Assembly (NCBI GenBank): GCA_014323795.1
Contig: JACONK010000032.1
Location: forward strand, 1 to 64,000
Reading direction: 5' to 3'
DNA: 64,000 bases
Origin: Paracoccaceae bacterium
Lineage (GTDB): Bacteria; Pseudomonadota; Alphaproteobacteria; Rhodobacterales; Rhodobacteraceae
The translations under genes and the position numbers were made by a program. This document shows, piece by piece, positions 31,845 through 41,759 of the stretch. The notes beneath the pieces are model-generated. The model was given only the letters and a program-made list of their open reading frames with translations. It did not search any database and had not been told where the DNA came from. How positions within the stretch are numbered: the first letter of the stretch is position 1; each line of letters starts with the position of its first letter.

Positions 31845-33812
31845 CTATTCGGCCGCCACCGCCGCGTCGTCAAACAGCCCTACAATATCAAACATGATGC
31901 GGTTGAGATCAAAATCCCCGGGCGTGTAAACCCGTGCAACCCCGGTGGCCCGCAGGGCATCCGCGTCCGCGTCCGGGATGATGCCGCCGACGATGACCGG
32001 CACATGGCCCAGACCGGCCGCCGCCAGGCGCTTCATGACCTCGGCTGCCAGTGACAGGTGGGAACCGGACAGGATGGACAGGCCGATGACATGTACCTCT
32101 TCTTTTGCCGCGGTGCGAACGATGTCCGCCGGCGTCAGGCGGATGCCCTCGTAGACGATATCCATGCCGCTGTCCCGGGCCCGCAGGGCGATCTGTTCGG
32201 CCCCGTTGGAATGGCCGTCAAGGCCCGGTTTGCCAACCAGGAATTTCAGCCTCCGCCCCAGGCGGGCGGAAACGGCATCGACGGCCGCACGGATGTCATC
32301 AAGTCCTTCAGTCCGGTTGCTGCCCGCCACACCGACGCCGGTCGGTGCCCGGTATTCGCCAAAGACCGCACGCATGACGGCACCCCATTCACCGGTTGTG
32401 GCACCGGCCCTGGCGGCGGCGATGGAGGCGGGCATGATATTTGCGCCCGATTGCGCGGCGGAGCGCAGGTCGGCCAGCGCGGCTTTCGCCGCGCCCGTGT
32501 CGCGGGTTTCGCGCCAGGCCACCAGCCGGGCGACCTGGTTCCGTTCCGCCGATTCGTCCACCGCCATGACGGCGGCAGGGCCGGATGTCAGCGGGCTTTC
32601 TGTACCTTCGGTGTGGGCGTTCACGCCGATCACCGTCGTCTCACCGCTCTCGATGCGGCTGACCCGATCAGCACCGGAGGCCACCAGCCGGCCTTTCATG
32701 TAGTCGATGGCCGCCACCGCCCCCCCCATGGCGTCGATGGTCGCGAGCTGGTCCCGTGCGCCTGCTTTCAGGGCCTCGACCCTGGCCGCCACTGCCGGAT
32801 TGTCGTCAAACAGGTCTTCGTATTCCAGCAGGTCTGTCTCCAGGGCAAGGATCTGCTGCATCCGCAGCGACCACTGCTGATCCCACGGGCGCGGCAGGCC
32901 CAGTGCCTCGTTCCACGCCGGCAGCTGCACCGCCCGGGCGCGCGCCTTCCGCGACAGCGTCACGGCCAGCATCTCTATCAGGATGCGATGGATGTTGTTT
33001 TCCGGCTGCTGTTCTGTCAGACCGAGCGAGTTCACCTGCACCCCGTAGCGGAACCGGCGCAGCTCGGGATCGCTCACTCCGTAGCGGTCGCGGCAGATTT
33101 CATCCCAAAGTTCCACAAAGGCGCGCATCTTGCACATCTCGGTAACAAACCGGATGCCTGCATTCACGAAGAAAGAAATGCGGCCCACAACGGTCGGGAA
33201 ATCCTCTGCCGGAACCTTGCCGCGCATGGCGTCAAGAACGGCGATCGCCGTGGCAAGCGCGAAGGCGAGCTCCTGTTCCGGAGTCGCCCCGGCCTCCTGC
33301 AGGTGGTAGGAACACACGTTCATCGGGTTCCACCCGGGCACCGACCGGTAGCAGTAGGCCGCCACATCGGTGATCAGCCGCAGGCTCGGTTCCGGCGGGC
33401 AGACGTAGGTACCACGTGAAAGGTATTCCTTAATGATGTCGTTCTGGACGGTGCCCCGCAGGCTGGCGATGTCGGCCCCCTGTTCCTCCGCCACCGCGAT
33501 ATACAGTGCCAGCAGCCAGGGTGCCGTTGCGTTGATCGTCATCGAGGTATTCATCCGCGCCAGCGGGATGCCATCGAACAGCGTACGCATATCGCCCAGG
33601 TGCGCCACTGGCACACCGACTTTGCCAACCTCGCCGCGGGCCAGCATGTGATCACTGTCGTAACCGGTTTGCGTGGGCAGATCGAAGGCAATCGACAGGC
33701 CGGTCTGGCCCTTCGACATGTTCGTGCGATAAAGTGCGTTTGAGGCCCGGGCTGTCGAATGTCCCGCATAGGTGCGGAACAGCCAGGGACGATCCTTTCG
33801 TGTCTCAGCCAT
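31845..33812 (-). CDS. ecm: Ethylmalonyl-CoA mutase (B12-dependent)
   Basis: 655 residues, right for Ecm and shorter than methylmalonyl-CoA mutase large subunits. N-terminal DRPWLFRTYAGHSTARASN and QTGLSIAFDLPTQTGYDSD are the Ecm version of the mutase barrel; the C-terminal cobalamin-binding domain has GKPGLDGHSNGAEQIA (Asp-x-His-x-x-Gly base-off motif) and GGIIPDADADAL. Ecm converts (2R)-ethylmalonyl-CoA to methylsuccinyl-CoA in the ethylmalonyl-CoA pathway for acetate and C1 assimilation. The partner enzyme Ccr is encoded 2.8 kb away on the other strand. The gene is convergent with the oxidoreductase and diverges from the acyltransferase. Confidence 0.95.
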   Translation of the reverse strand: MAETRKDRPWLFRTYAGHSTARASNALYRTNMSKGQTGLSIAFDLPTQTGYDSDHMLARGEVGKVGVPVAHLGDMRTLFDGIPLARMNTSMTINATAPWLLALYIAVAEEQGADIASLRGTVQNDIIKEYLSRGTYVCPPEPSLRLITDVAAYCYRSVPGWNPMNVCSYHLQEAGATPEQELAFALATAIAVLDAMRGKVPAEDFPTVVGRISFFVNAGIRFVTEMCKMRAFVELWDEICRDRYGVSDPELRRFRYGVQVNSLGLTEQQPENNIHRILIEMLAVTLSRKARARAVQLPAWNEALGLPRPWDQQWSLRMQQILALETDLLEYEDLFDDNPAVAARVEALKAGARDQLATIDAMGGAVAAIDYMKGRLVASGADRVSRIESGETTVIGVNAHTEGTESPLTSGPAAVMAVDESAERNQVARLVAWRETRDTGAAKAALADLRSAAQSGANIMPASIAAARAGATTGEWGAVMRAVFGEYRAPTGVGVAGSNRTEGLDDIRAAVDAVSARLGRRLKFLVGKPGLDGHSNGAEQIALRARDSGMDIVYEGIRLTPADIVRTAAKEEVHVIGLSILSGSHLSLAAEVMKRLAAAGLGHVPVIVGGIIPDADADALRATGVARVYTPGDFDLNRIMFDIVGLFDDAAVAAE

Positions 33813-33961
33813 CTGGATATCCTGTCAAGCGGGCAATAATCCTGCGTTCCGCGACCGGTATCCGACATGATACGACCGTGTCAACAGGCCGGATGCCGGG
33901 GCACGGTTCTGGCTACCTGTGCCATTTACCCCCGCGGCACAACGGCATAGGATGAACACCC

Positions 33962-35404
33962 ATGTTCCAAACGGTGCAGATCCCGATCTGGCTTTTGCTG
34001 CTGATCCTGCTTTTCGCGACTGTCACCTTTGCATCGCATTTCCTGTTTCCTTCCGTGCGCTGGTTTTTCCGCAAACGGCTGGAACGGGTGGTCAGGCGGC
34101 TCAATCAGCGGCTGGAGCGGCCGATTGAACCGTTTCGGCTGGCACGTCGGCAGGATCTTATCCGGCGCCTGACCTATGACCCGGACATCGCCCATGCAAT
34201 CCGCGACCATGCCCGTGAGGAGGGCCTGCGCGAGGATGTCGCGTTTGAGATGGTCCGGCGCTACGCACGCGAAATCGTGCCGTCTTTTTCCGCTTCACTC
34301 TACTTCGGCACCGCCGTTCGGCTGGCGCGCCGGCTCAGCCGGACCCTGTATCGCGTACGGCTGGGCTATGTGGATGAAGCGGCACTGCAGAAGATGAATC
34401 CGGACGCAACCGTTGTGTTTGTTATGAACCATCGGTCGAATATGGACTACGTTCTGGTGACTTATCTTGCCGCAAGCCGGTCCGCACTCAGCTATGCGGT
34501 GGGGGAATGGGCGCGGGCCTGGCCGCTGAAACATCTGATCCGAACCATGGGAGCTTATTTCATCCGCCGCCGGTCGCGCAACGCGCTCTACCGCCGGGTG
34601 CTGGCACGCTATGTGCAGATGGCCACCGCTGCCGGGGTAACCCAGGCGGTGTTTCCGGAAGGAGGGTTGACCAGGGACGGGCTGCTGAAACCGGCGAAAC
34701 TGGGGCTTTTGAACTACATCGTGTCGGGCTTTGATCCGGATGACGGGGCGCGTGACGTGCTGTTCGTGCCGGTCGGTCTGAACTATGACCACGTGCTGGA
34801 AGACCGCCTGCTGCTGGCCGCCCGTCGGGGGGACAGAACACGAATTGCCTGCAATATCTGGCGATGCATGTGTTTTTTGGGTCGCCACATCCGGCTGCGG
34901 GTGATCGGGCGATTTCACCGCTTCGGATATGCCTCCGTCAGTTTCGGGACGCCGGTTAGCCTTCGGGCGTATCTGGCCCACAACGCCCGGGACAGTCACA
35001 CACGCACCACCGCGGAATTGGGGCGGGAGCTGATGCGCCGGGTAGGCCGGGTGGTGCCGGTGCTGCCGGTATCGCTGATTGCCACGGTGCTGCTGGACCA
35101 GGGTGCGACAGGGCTGTCCCGGGGCGCGATACAGCGGCTGGCGGCGGAAGAACTGGATCGGCTGACAGCGGCCGGGGCCTGTGCGCATATCCCGCGGCGC
35201 GACCTCGACGATGCTGTCGAGACGGGGCTGTGCCTGCTGGTTTTGCGCCGCGCCGTGAGCCGGGAAGGGGAAAACTGTTTCGTCGGACCTGAACAGGAGG
35301 AACTGTTGCGATACTACGCGAACGCGATCGCGCACCTGCGCCGGGACTGCGGGCAAAAACCGCGGCTGAACCCGGATCATGTCGCGGACGTAATGGTCAG
35401 GTAA
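33962..35404 (+). CDS. Glycerolipid acyltransferase (PlsB/PlsC superfamily)
   Basis: 480 residues. One N-terminal membrane segment (residues ~6-26, IPIWLLLLILLFATVTF), then the acyltransferase block: motif I NHRSNMDY (His and Asp catalytic pair), motif II-like GAYFIRRRSRNALYRR, motif III FPEGGLTRDG and motif IV FVPVGLNYD. The layout is closer to PlsB-type glycerol-3-phosphate acyltransferases than to the short PlsC proteins. Predicted role: acyl transfer in phospholipid synthesis at the inner membrane. It diverges from ecm, with 149 bases between the two starts. Confidence 0.85.
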   Translation: MFQTVQIPIWLLLLILLFATVTFASHFLFPSVRWFFRKRLERVVRRLNQRLERPIEPFRLARRQDLIRRLTYDPDIAHAIRDHAREEGLREDVAFEMVRRYAREIVPSFSASLYFGTAVRLARRLSRTLYRVRLGYVDEAALQKMNPDATVVFVMNHRSNMDYVLVTYLAASRSALSYAVGEWARAWPLKHLIRTMGAYFIRRRSRNALYRRVLARYVQMATAAGVTQAVFPEGGLTRDGLLKPAKLGLLNYIVSGFDPDDGARDVLFVPVGLNYDHVLEDRLLLAARRGDRTRIACNIWRCMCFLGRHIRLRVIGRFHRFGYASVSFGTPVSLRAYLAHNARDSHTRTTAELGRELMRRVGRVVPVLPVSLIATVLLDQGATGLSRGAIQRLAAEELDRLTAAGACAHIPRRDLDDAVETGLCLLVLRRAVSREGENCFVGPEQEELLRYYANAIAHLRRDCGQKPRLNPDHVADVMVR

Positions 35405-35520
35405 CCGGGTTCCGGTCCCGGATGTCCGCCGGGAAAAACCTGCCGTCCCCCCGTGACGCCCCGGAAACCTTTTGCTAAAGGGGAGCAACCTTTATCCTGT
35501 CCCCATCGGAGCATCCGCCC

Positions 35521-36438
35521 ATGATCCAGGTTTTCGGCCACAGGGCCCCCGACACCGACGCCACCGGTTCCGCCATCGTCTGGGCCTGGTATCTGTCAGA
35601 GGTCAAAGGCACCCCGGCCACCGCACGCCTGCTTGGCCCGCCCGGCACGGAAGCCGCCTTTGTCCTTGAACACTGGGGACATGCCCGGCCGCGGATCATC
35701 GCTGACGTGGCCGCCGGTGACAACGTGGTCATCGTGGACACCAACGCCCCGGCAGAACTGCCCGCCTCCGTCAGGGATGCAAACATCCTTGAAATCATTG
35801 ATCACCACCGGCTTTCGGGCGGGCTTGGAACCGCGGCACCGATCACTGTCACGATTCGTCCGCTTGCCTCTACGGCCACCATCCAATACGATCTTATGGG
35901 CACCGACCGTGCCCGGGCACCGGAAAGTATCAGGGGCCTGATGCTCAGCTGTATTCTGTCCGACACGCTGGAGTTCCGGTCCCCGACCACCACTGCCCAT
36001 GACGTGGCCGTCGCCCGGGCACTGGCGTCGGATCTCGGCATCTGTATCCCGGACTATGCCGCCCTGATGTTTGCCGCAAAATCGGACATCAGCGCGTTCT
36101 CGGACGCGGAACTCCTGCGTATGGACAGCAAGGCATATGAGATTGGGGCCACGAAATTCCGCGTTTCGGTGCTTGAAACCACGGCACCCGCCACGGTGCT
36201 CGACCGAAAGGCGGACCTGATGCACAGCATGCCGGCCGTCGCTTCCGAGGATGGCGTGGACCAGGTTCTGCTGTTTATCGTGGATATCCTGAACCAGGAA
36301 AGTACCCTTCTTGTTCCCAACGACCTGGTTCGGACCGTGGCGCGGAAATCCTTTGGCGTCACGGTCCGGGGCGACACGGTTCTGCTGCCCGGTGTTGTCA
36401 GCCGCAAGAAACAGATCATCCCATGTCTGGCGGTGTAA
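35521..36438 (+). CDS. ppaC: Manganese-dependent (family II) inorganic pyrophosphatase
   Basis: 305 residues, the family length. DHH-superfamily metal motifs are all present: GHRAPDTDATGSA near the N-terminus, VIVDTN, EIIDHHR and SDTLEFRSPT, followed by a DHHA2 domain ending with VSRKKQIIPCL. It hydrolyses pyrophosphate to phosphate in the cytoplasm using Mn2+. The gene has its own promoter region after the acyltransferase and is followed by a palindrome that may act as a terminator. Confidence 0.95.
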   Translation: MIQVFGHRAPDTDATGSAIVWAWYLSEVKGTPATARLLGPPGTEAAFVLEHWGHARPRIIADVAAGDNVVIVDTNAPAELPASVRDANILEIIDHHRLSGGLGTAAPITVTIRPLASTATIQYDLMGTDRARAPESIRGLMLSCILSDTLEFRSPTTTAHDVAVARALASDLGICIPDYAALMFAAKSDISAFSDAELLRMDSKAYEIGATKFRVSVLETTAPATVLDRKADLMHSMPAVASEDGVDQVLLFIVDILNQESTLLVPNDLVRTVARKSFGVTVRGDTVLLPGVVSRKKQIIPCLAV

Positions 36439-36522
36439 GATATCGGGCATCACGTTTCCGATTCCGATACCGGAATTATCCCGAACCGCCCGCGAGCCCG
36501 GCAATATTTGCCCTTGCCCTTT

Positions 36523-36539
36523 CTGCCGCACTGCGGCAG
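36523..36539 (+). terminator. 17-base palindrome between ppaC and ccr
   Basis: CTGCCGCA and TGCGGCAG flank a single C, giving a GC-rich hairpin (practically a 7-bp stem with a 3-base loop) 85 bases after the ppaC stop and 56 bases before ccr. No T-run follows. It could end ppaC transcription or be an operator for ccr. Confidence 0.3.
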
Positions 36540-36594
36540 GAACGGATAATCATGCGGGTTTAGCCCGTACCGCCACGGATTAGGGAGATCGCCC

Positions 36595-37875
36595 ATGGCA
36601 CTCGACACAGGCTACGACGCCCCCGAAAAAGACCTTTATGAGGTCGGTGAGATCCCGCCGTTGGGTTTTCTGCCGGGGCGGATGTATGCCTGGGCGATTC
36701 GGCGCGAACGCCACGGTGAACCGGACCGGGCCATGCAGCTGGAAATCGTCGATGTCGTTAAGCCTGACAGCCACCAGGTATGCGTCCTGGTGATGGCCGC
36801 CGGCGTAAATTACAACGGTATCTGGGCCGGGCTCGGGGTTCCGGTCAGCCCGTTTGACATACACGGGGCTCCCTGCCATATCGCGGGGTCCGATGCCGCG
36901 GGCATCGTCTGGGCCGTTGGCGACAGGGTCACCCGCTGGAAAGCGGGCGACGAGGTCGTGATTCACTGCAATCAGGATGACGGCGATGACGAACACTGTA
37001 ACGGCGGTGATCCGATGTATTCCGGCTCCCAGCGCATCTGGGGGTATGAGACACCCGACGGTTCCTTCGCGCAGTTCACCACCGTGCAGGCGCAACAGCT
37101 TATGCCCCGCCCGAAGCATCTGACCTGGGAAGAAAGCGCGTGCTACACGCTGACCCTGGCCACCGCCTATCGCATGCTTTTCGGCCATCGCCCGCATGAG
37201 CTCAGGCCGGGCCAGAACGTGCTGGTCTGGGGGGCATCCGGCGGGCTTGGCTGCTACGCGGTCCAGCTCGCGGTCACCGCCGGGGCCAACGCCATCGGCG
37301 TGATTTCCGACGAGGATAAGCGTGCGTTTGTGCTGCGCCTTGGTGCCGCCGGCGTGCTGAACCGCAAGGATTTCAATTGCTGGGGCCGGCTTCCGACGGT
37401 CAATTCCGACGCATACCGGGAATGGCTTGGCGAGGCGCGCAGGTTCGGCAAGGCGATCTGGGACATCACCGGCAAGGGCGTGAATGTGGATATGGTCTTT
37501 GAACATCCCGGTGAATCCACTATGCCGATCTCTGCCTTCGTGGTAAAAAAGGGGGGTATGGTCGTGATCTGCGCCGGCACCACCGGCTTTAACCTGACGA
37601 TGGATGCGCGTTACCTCTGGATGCACCAGAAGCGGGTGCAGGGATCCCACTTCGCCCATCTGGCCCAGGCCGCCGCGGCCAACCGGCTGATGATTGATCG
37701 TCGCCTTGACCCCTGCATGTCGGAAGTCTTCCCCTGGGACGGGGTACCTGCGGCCCACGTCAAGATGCGGCGCAACGAACACAGGCCGGGCAATATGTCC
37801 GTGCTTGTCAGTGCCCCGACCACCGGTTTGCGCACCTTTGAAGACACGCTGGAGGCAAGCAAGACCCGCTTCTGA
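36595..37875 (+). CDS. ccr: Crotonyl-CoA carboxylase/reductase
   Basis: 426 residues, the family length. The MDR fold with Ccr-specific features: GVNYNGIWAGLGVPVSPFD near residue 80, SDAAGIVWAVGDRVTRWK, the nucleotide loop WGASGGLGCYAVQLA, and GSHFAHLAQAAAAN near the C-terminus. Ccr catalyses NADPH-dependent reductive carboxylation of crotonyl-CoA to ethylmalonyl-CoA, the committed step of the ethylmalonyl-CoA pathway. The start ATG has GGGAGA at the right distance. With ecm nearby it marks an organism able to assimilate acetyl-CoA without isocitrate lyase. Confidence 0.96.
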   Translation: MALDTGYDAPEKDLYEVGEIPPLGFLPGRMYAWAIRRERHGEPDRAMQLEIVDVVKPDSHQVCVLVMAAGVNYNGIWAGLGVPVSPFDIHGAPCHIAGSDAAGIVWAVGDRVTRWKAGDEVVIHCNQDDGDDEHCNGGDPMYSGSQRIWGYETPDGSFAQFTTVQAQQLMPRPKHLTWEESACYTLTLATAYRMLFGHRPHELRPGQNVLVWGASGGLGCYAVQLAVTAGANAIGVISDEDKRAFVLRLGAAGVLNRKDFNCWGRLPTVNSDAYREWLGEARRFGKAIWDITGKGVNVDMVFEHPGESTMPISAFVVKKGGMVVICAGTTGFNLTMDARYLWMHQKRVQGSHFAHLAQAAAANRLMIDRRLDPCMSEVFPWDGVPAAHVKMRRNEHRPGNMSVLVSAPTTGLRTFEDTLEASKTRF

Positions 37876-37909
37876 CCGGATTGCCGCATCCGGCCCCGTT
37901 CCGCCCCCG

Positions 37910-39555
37910 ATGCCTTGCGATAGCGCACCCCTTGCGATAGACGCCGCCGCAGGCAACAGGCGGTCCGGCGTGCGTTTTTCCGAAGACCAGGCAGAGGCGT
38001 ATGACGCGGTAGCGGAACTGCTTTTGCGTGCGGGCATCGACCTCATCAACGGGGATGTGCGGCCTGCCCCGGCCGACAGCCCGCAGATGATTGCGGTGCT
38101 CGGCAAGGCCGGGTCCGGCAAGACGATGCTGCTTGCGCGGCTCGGCGATGACCTTGCCGCCGCCGGGGTGGTGCCGATCACCGGCGATTACGAAGGCCGC
38201 GTCAGGCCGGACCAGCGTACGCTGGCGATCCTTGCGCCAACCAACAAGGCAGCGGGCGTGTTGCGCACCCGCGGCGTGGCCGCGACCACCATCCACCGCA
38301 TTCTCTATACGCCCGTCTACGATCCGGAATATGCGCGTATCGCCGACTGGCTGACCGGCAGTGCTGAACGGCCGCAGGTGGCGGGGCTGACAGACGCCGC
38401 CCTGGACCGGGCCGCCGAATTTTACAGGGCCAACACATCGATCCCCGGTGCCCTTGCGATGGCAGGGTTGCGCGGGTCCGATTTCATCATCGGCTGGAAG
38501 CGGCGGGAAGACCCGCTGGATGTCGGCTTCATCGATGAGGCATCCATGCTCGATGACAATCAACTGTCTGATTTGAATGATACTTTTTCCACATTGGTGC
38601 TGTTTGGCGATCCGGCGCAGCTGGCACCGGTGGGCCAGGCCGGCACTATGGCGTTTGACCGGCTGGGCGCGCGGCCCTTCTGTGCCGTCCATGTTCCCCG
38701 GTGGGCCAGGCCGGCACTATGGCGTTTGACCGGCTGGCCTCCCGCCGCAAATTCTCTCTAAACCGCATTCACCGACAGGCAGGGGATAATCCGATCCTTG
38801 ACCTGGCCCACGCGCTTGGTGACCCGCAGCTGGGCCTGGAGGATTTCGAGCATCTGATCAGACAGGCCGCGGCCCGGGACGACCGCATCGTTGTGGCCCC
38901 CCGCGTAACAGCGGCGGCCATGGCACGTGCCCCGGTGCTGGTGTGGCGCAACGTCACCCGCGTTCGCCTGATCCATGCATTTCGCACCGCCTGCGCCGCG
39001 CCGGCCGACAGGCTGCTGCCGGGGGAACCGCTGATTTGCGACGGCATCGAACTGCCGATAAAGCATCGCGGGAAACGCATGGATCTGGAGGCCCGCGGTC
39101 TGGTCAAGGGTGCCCAGGCGATTTATGTGGGTGAGGGCAAAGGGGCGGGTTTTTCGCGCCTGCACATTGTCGGTGCCGTGCAACCGCAGGTGAGTGTCGC
39201 CACGATTATAAAGATCGAAAGGCCCGATGAGGAAGAGCCCTTCATCCCCTCTGCCGCCCGCATGGGGGCGGCGTTCGTGCATGGTGCCGCCTGCACGATC
39301 CACAAGGCGCAGGGCTCGCAATGGCCGGAGGTACAGGTCTTTGCCCCCGACATTCGCGCCGCTGCCCGGGCCGGGCGGACGGAGGCGGGCATCGCGCTTT
39401 GGAAACGGCTGGCCTATGTGGCGATTACCCGGGCGGAACGGCGGCTGCACTGGGTGACGCACTACCGGCTTGCCAGGCCGCAGGCACCGCTTGGCATCTC
39501 AGATCTGGCGACCCCGGCGGCCCGTTTGACCATGCGGGCACCGGAGGCGGAATAA
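37910..39555 (+). pseudogene. RecD-like ATP-dependent helicase, frame broken by a 71-bp duplication
   Basis: The 5' frame (ATG 37910; GTG ~37969 also possible) carries Walker A VLGKAGSGKTMLL, LAPTNKAAGVLR, and Walker B GFIDEASML up to LFGDPAQLAPVGQAGTMAFDRL, then runs out of frame at 38667-38761. The 3' frame resumes at GQAGTMAFDRLASRRKFSL and contains RIHRQAGDNPILDLA, TIHKAQGSQWPEV and YVAITRAERRLHW (UvrD_C_2). A 40-base block at 38627-38666 is repeated at 38698-38737, a period of 71 bases (2 mod 3). Removing 71 bases restores one frame of 524 residues that matches the RecD-like helicase common in Rhodobacteraceae. The gene is either newly inactivated by duplication or the repeat is an assembly artefact. 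Confidence 0.88.
38627..38737 (+). repeat. 40-base direct repeats, 71 bases apart
   Basis: 38627-38666 and 38698-38737 are identical over 40 bases (beginning CCGGTGGGCCAGGCC). The 31 bases between them (38667-38697) have no counterpart after the second copy, so this is not a simple tandem duplication. It breaks the frame of the RecD-like helicase. Confidence 0.95.
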
Positions 39556-39567
39556 CCTCCCGCATGC

Positions 39568-41451
39568 CTAATAGATCACGTTCATCACAGCCAGAGACAC
39601 GACAAGAAAAAGCAATGTCATGATCCCGCCGGTGCGCACGAAATCGATAACCCTGTAGCCTGCGGGGCCCATGATCAGCGCGTTCACCTGATGGGTCGGA
39701 ATCAGAAAACTGTTTGATGTGGAAATCGCCACCGTCAGCGCAAAGATCGCCGGATCTCCGCCGACAGCCAGCGCAATCGACACCGCAAGCGGCACCAGCA
39801 GCACCGTGGCACCGACGTTCGACATCACCAGCGTGAAGACTGTCGCCAGCAGGGCCACGCCTGCCTGCAGTGCCCAAATCGGCCAGCCGTCAAGCACTGT
39901 CAGCACCAGTTGCGCAATCCATTCTGCCGTGCCGGTAGTCTGCACCGCCTGGCCCAGCGGGATAAGCGAAGCCAGCAGAAACACCGTATTCCAGCCCACC
40001 GCGTTATAGGCCTCGTCAATCGTCAGCACCCGCGTCACAATCATTCCGACCGCACCGACAAGCAGGCACAGCGACAGGCGCAGATCCGTAAACAGGATCA
40101 GCCCCAGCGCGATCACAAAGAAGATCAGTGCGGGTGTGACCTTCTTTGGCCGCAGTTCCTCCTGCGGGAAATCGGAGGTCACGATGACGAAGTTCCGATC
40201 CTGTTTCAATCGGGTCAGCCGGTCCCATTGGGTATGTGCCACCAGCGTATCGCCGGCCCGGAACGGCACCCGGGAAATCCGCGTGGCCTCATGATCTTCT
40301 TCCTCCACAAGGCTCAGCGTTTCCTCTCCCCGGTGAATCGCCAGCAGGGACAGGCCGTAGGTCTTGCGCATCGCGACATCCCGTGTGGTTTTGCCGATCA
40401 TCCGGCTGTCGGGCGGGATCACGATTTCGGCCACGCCGGATTTCGTGGGCGCGAATTCCTCCGCAAAGATGTCGAGCGTCGGGCGCACCGCCAGGCCGTA
40501 AATATCCGCCATTTCCTGGATCACCTTACGCCGCCCGAGGATTGCCAGACGGCACGGCGTGGTGACCCGCGTATCAAGCGGCGGTGCCACCCGATGCCGA
40601 CCCCTGTAATGGCTGCCGATAATGTAACAATGATGCACATCCATGATGTCTGCAAGGGTCTGGCCGACCAGGATATTTCCGTCAGGTATCCGCACCTCCA
40701 CAATATCGGCCTTCAGCCCGTAGATGCGTTTCAGATAGTCGTTCATCGATCGGCCCGCGGCCGCGTCGCCCCGCCCGGGCTGCCCGGGCAGAACCCAGTG
40801 CCCGAAAATCATGAAATAGAGTATGCCGGTCAGCACCAGCGCGATTCCCACGGGCGTGACGGAAAACAGCCCGAAGGGGTCCATCCGCTGATGTTCCGGC
40901 AGGGTTTCGTTAGCACTCCCGATCAAATCGTTGAGCAGGATCAGGGGCGAGGAACCCACCATTGTCAGCGTCCCGCCAAGGATCGCGCAAAACCCCATGG
41001 GCATCAGCAGGCGGGACAGGGGCAGTTCTGTGCGCGCCGATATTCGCGACACCACCGGCAGAAACAGTGCCGCCGCCCCGACGTTCTGCATAAAGGAAGA
41101 GATCACCCCGACACTGCCCGAAACGATCGGGATGATTCGCGTTTCTGTCGTGCCGCCCGCCCGCAGGATGAACGCGGCCAGCCGCGACATCAGCCCGGTC
41201 CTGTCAAGCCCGGCACCGATCACCATCACCGCGATGATCGATATCACCGCGTTGGACGCGAACCCGTCAAACAGATGGTTGATATCCGCAAGCCCGTCCA
41301 GCCCCGGCAGATACGACAGCACACCGAGCAGCACCATAACGACGAGCGCCGCCAGATCCACACGCAGGGTTTCTGACACGAACAGAAACACCGTGACGCC
41401 CAGCAGCCCCAGGACAACCATCATTTCGAGGGTCAGGGTTATGGGTTCCAT
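39568..41451 (-). CDS. SLC13-family permease with two TrkA-C (RCK_C) domains
   Basis: 627 residues from ATG 41451. Hydrophobic halves with about 5-6 helices each surround a central soluble region (about residues 215-400) containing two TrkA-C-like domains (VGQTLADIMDVH... and GKTTRDVAMRKTYGLSLLAI...). SLC13/DASS signatures such as SSFMQNVGAAALFLP and SNVGATVLLVPLAVS are seen in the two repeats. Such proteins are sodium-coupled importers of sulfate or dicarboxylates; the YbiR/CysP-like RCK-containing type is often annotated as a sulfur-compound transporter. The substrate is not determinable. It is convergent with the RecD-like helicase gene, only 12 bases apart. Confidence 0.9.
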   Translation of the reverse strand: MEPITLTLEMMVVLGLLGVTVFLFVSETLRVDLAALVVMVLLGVLSYLPGLDGLADINHLFDGFASNAVISIIAVMVIGAGLDRTGLMSRLAAFILRAGGTTETRIIPIVSGSVGVISSFMQNVGAAALFLPVVSRISARTELPLSRLLMPMGFCAILGGTLTMVGSSPLILLNDLIGSANETLPEHQRMDPFGLFSVTPVGIALVLTGILYFMIFGHWVLPGQPGRGDAAAGRSMNDYLKRIYGLKADIVEVRIPDGNILVGQTLADIMDVHHCYIIGSHYRGRHRVAPPLDTRVTTPCRLAILGRRKVIQEMADIYGLAVRPTLDIFAEEFAPTKSGVAEIVIPPDSRMIGKTTRDVAMRKTYGLSLLAIHRGEETLSLVEEEDHEATRISRVPFRAGDTLVAHTQWDRLTRLKQDRNFVIVTSDFPQEELRPKKVTPALIFFVIALGLILFTDLRLSLCLLVGAVGMIVTRVLTIDEAYNAVGWNTVFLLASLIPLGQAVQTTGTAEWIAQLVLTVLDGWPIWALQAGVALLATVFTLVMSNVGATVLLVPLAVSIALAVGGDPAIFALTVAISTSNSFLIPTHQVNALIMGPAGYRVIDFVRTGGIMTLLFLVVSLAVMNVIY

Positions 41452-41759
41452 TATCGCTCCGGCCCTTGAACGTGCCCTCCCTATAGGCCCGTGTGCCCGG
41501 GGGCGCAACGGGCGGGGGGAGGGATTCTGACGGCCCGGGTGCACCGGGGCCGGGAACCGGCCGGACTGATCCCTGCCCTGTTGCCGGTGCAGGATTCAAG
41601 CACCGCCCAGGCGACCTTGAGCGGGCAGGGGGCCACCGCATCATCCTCGCGCTAACCGGATCAACAGGCCGGGGTGCCCTGCCATACGCCCGTTGTAACC
41701 GCCAGTGCGGCTGTTGTCATGAACGGGGCACCCGCCCTCCCAACCCAAGGACCAGGCCT
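41452..41759. other. 308-base divergent intergenic region
   Basis: Between the SLC13 permease and the VasI-like gene. It is very GC-rich with several short inverted CCGG-containing motifs near 41540-41580, but no clear promoter elements were recognised. Confidence 0.35.

Noticed and set aside
39910-41376. Long + strand open frame opposite the SLC13 permease
   Set aside because: Arg/His/Gln-rich with no motif; the - strand frame has membrane helices and family motifs.
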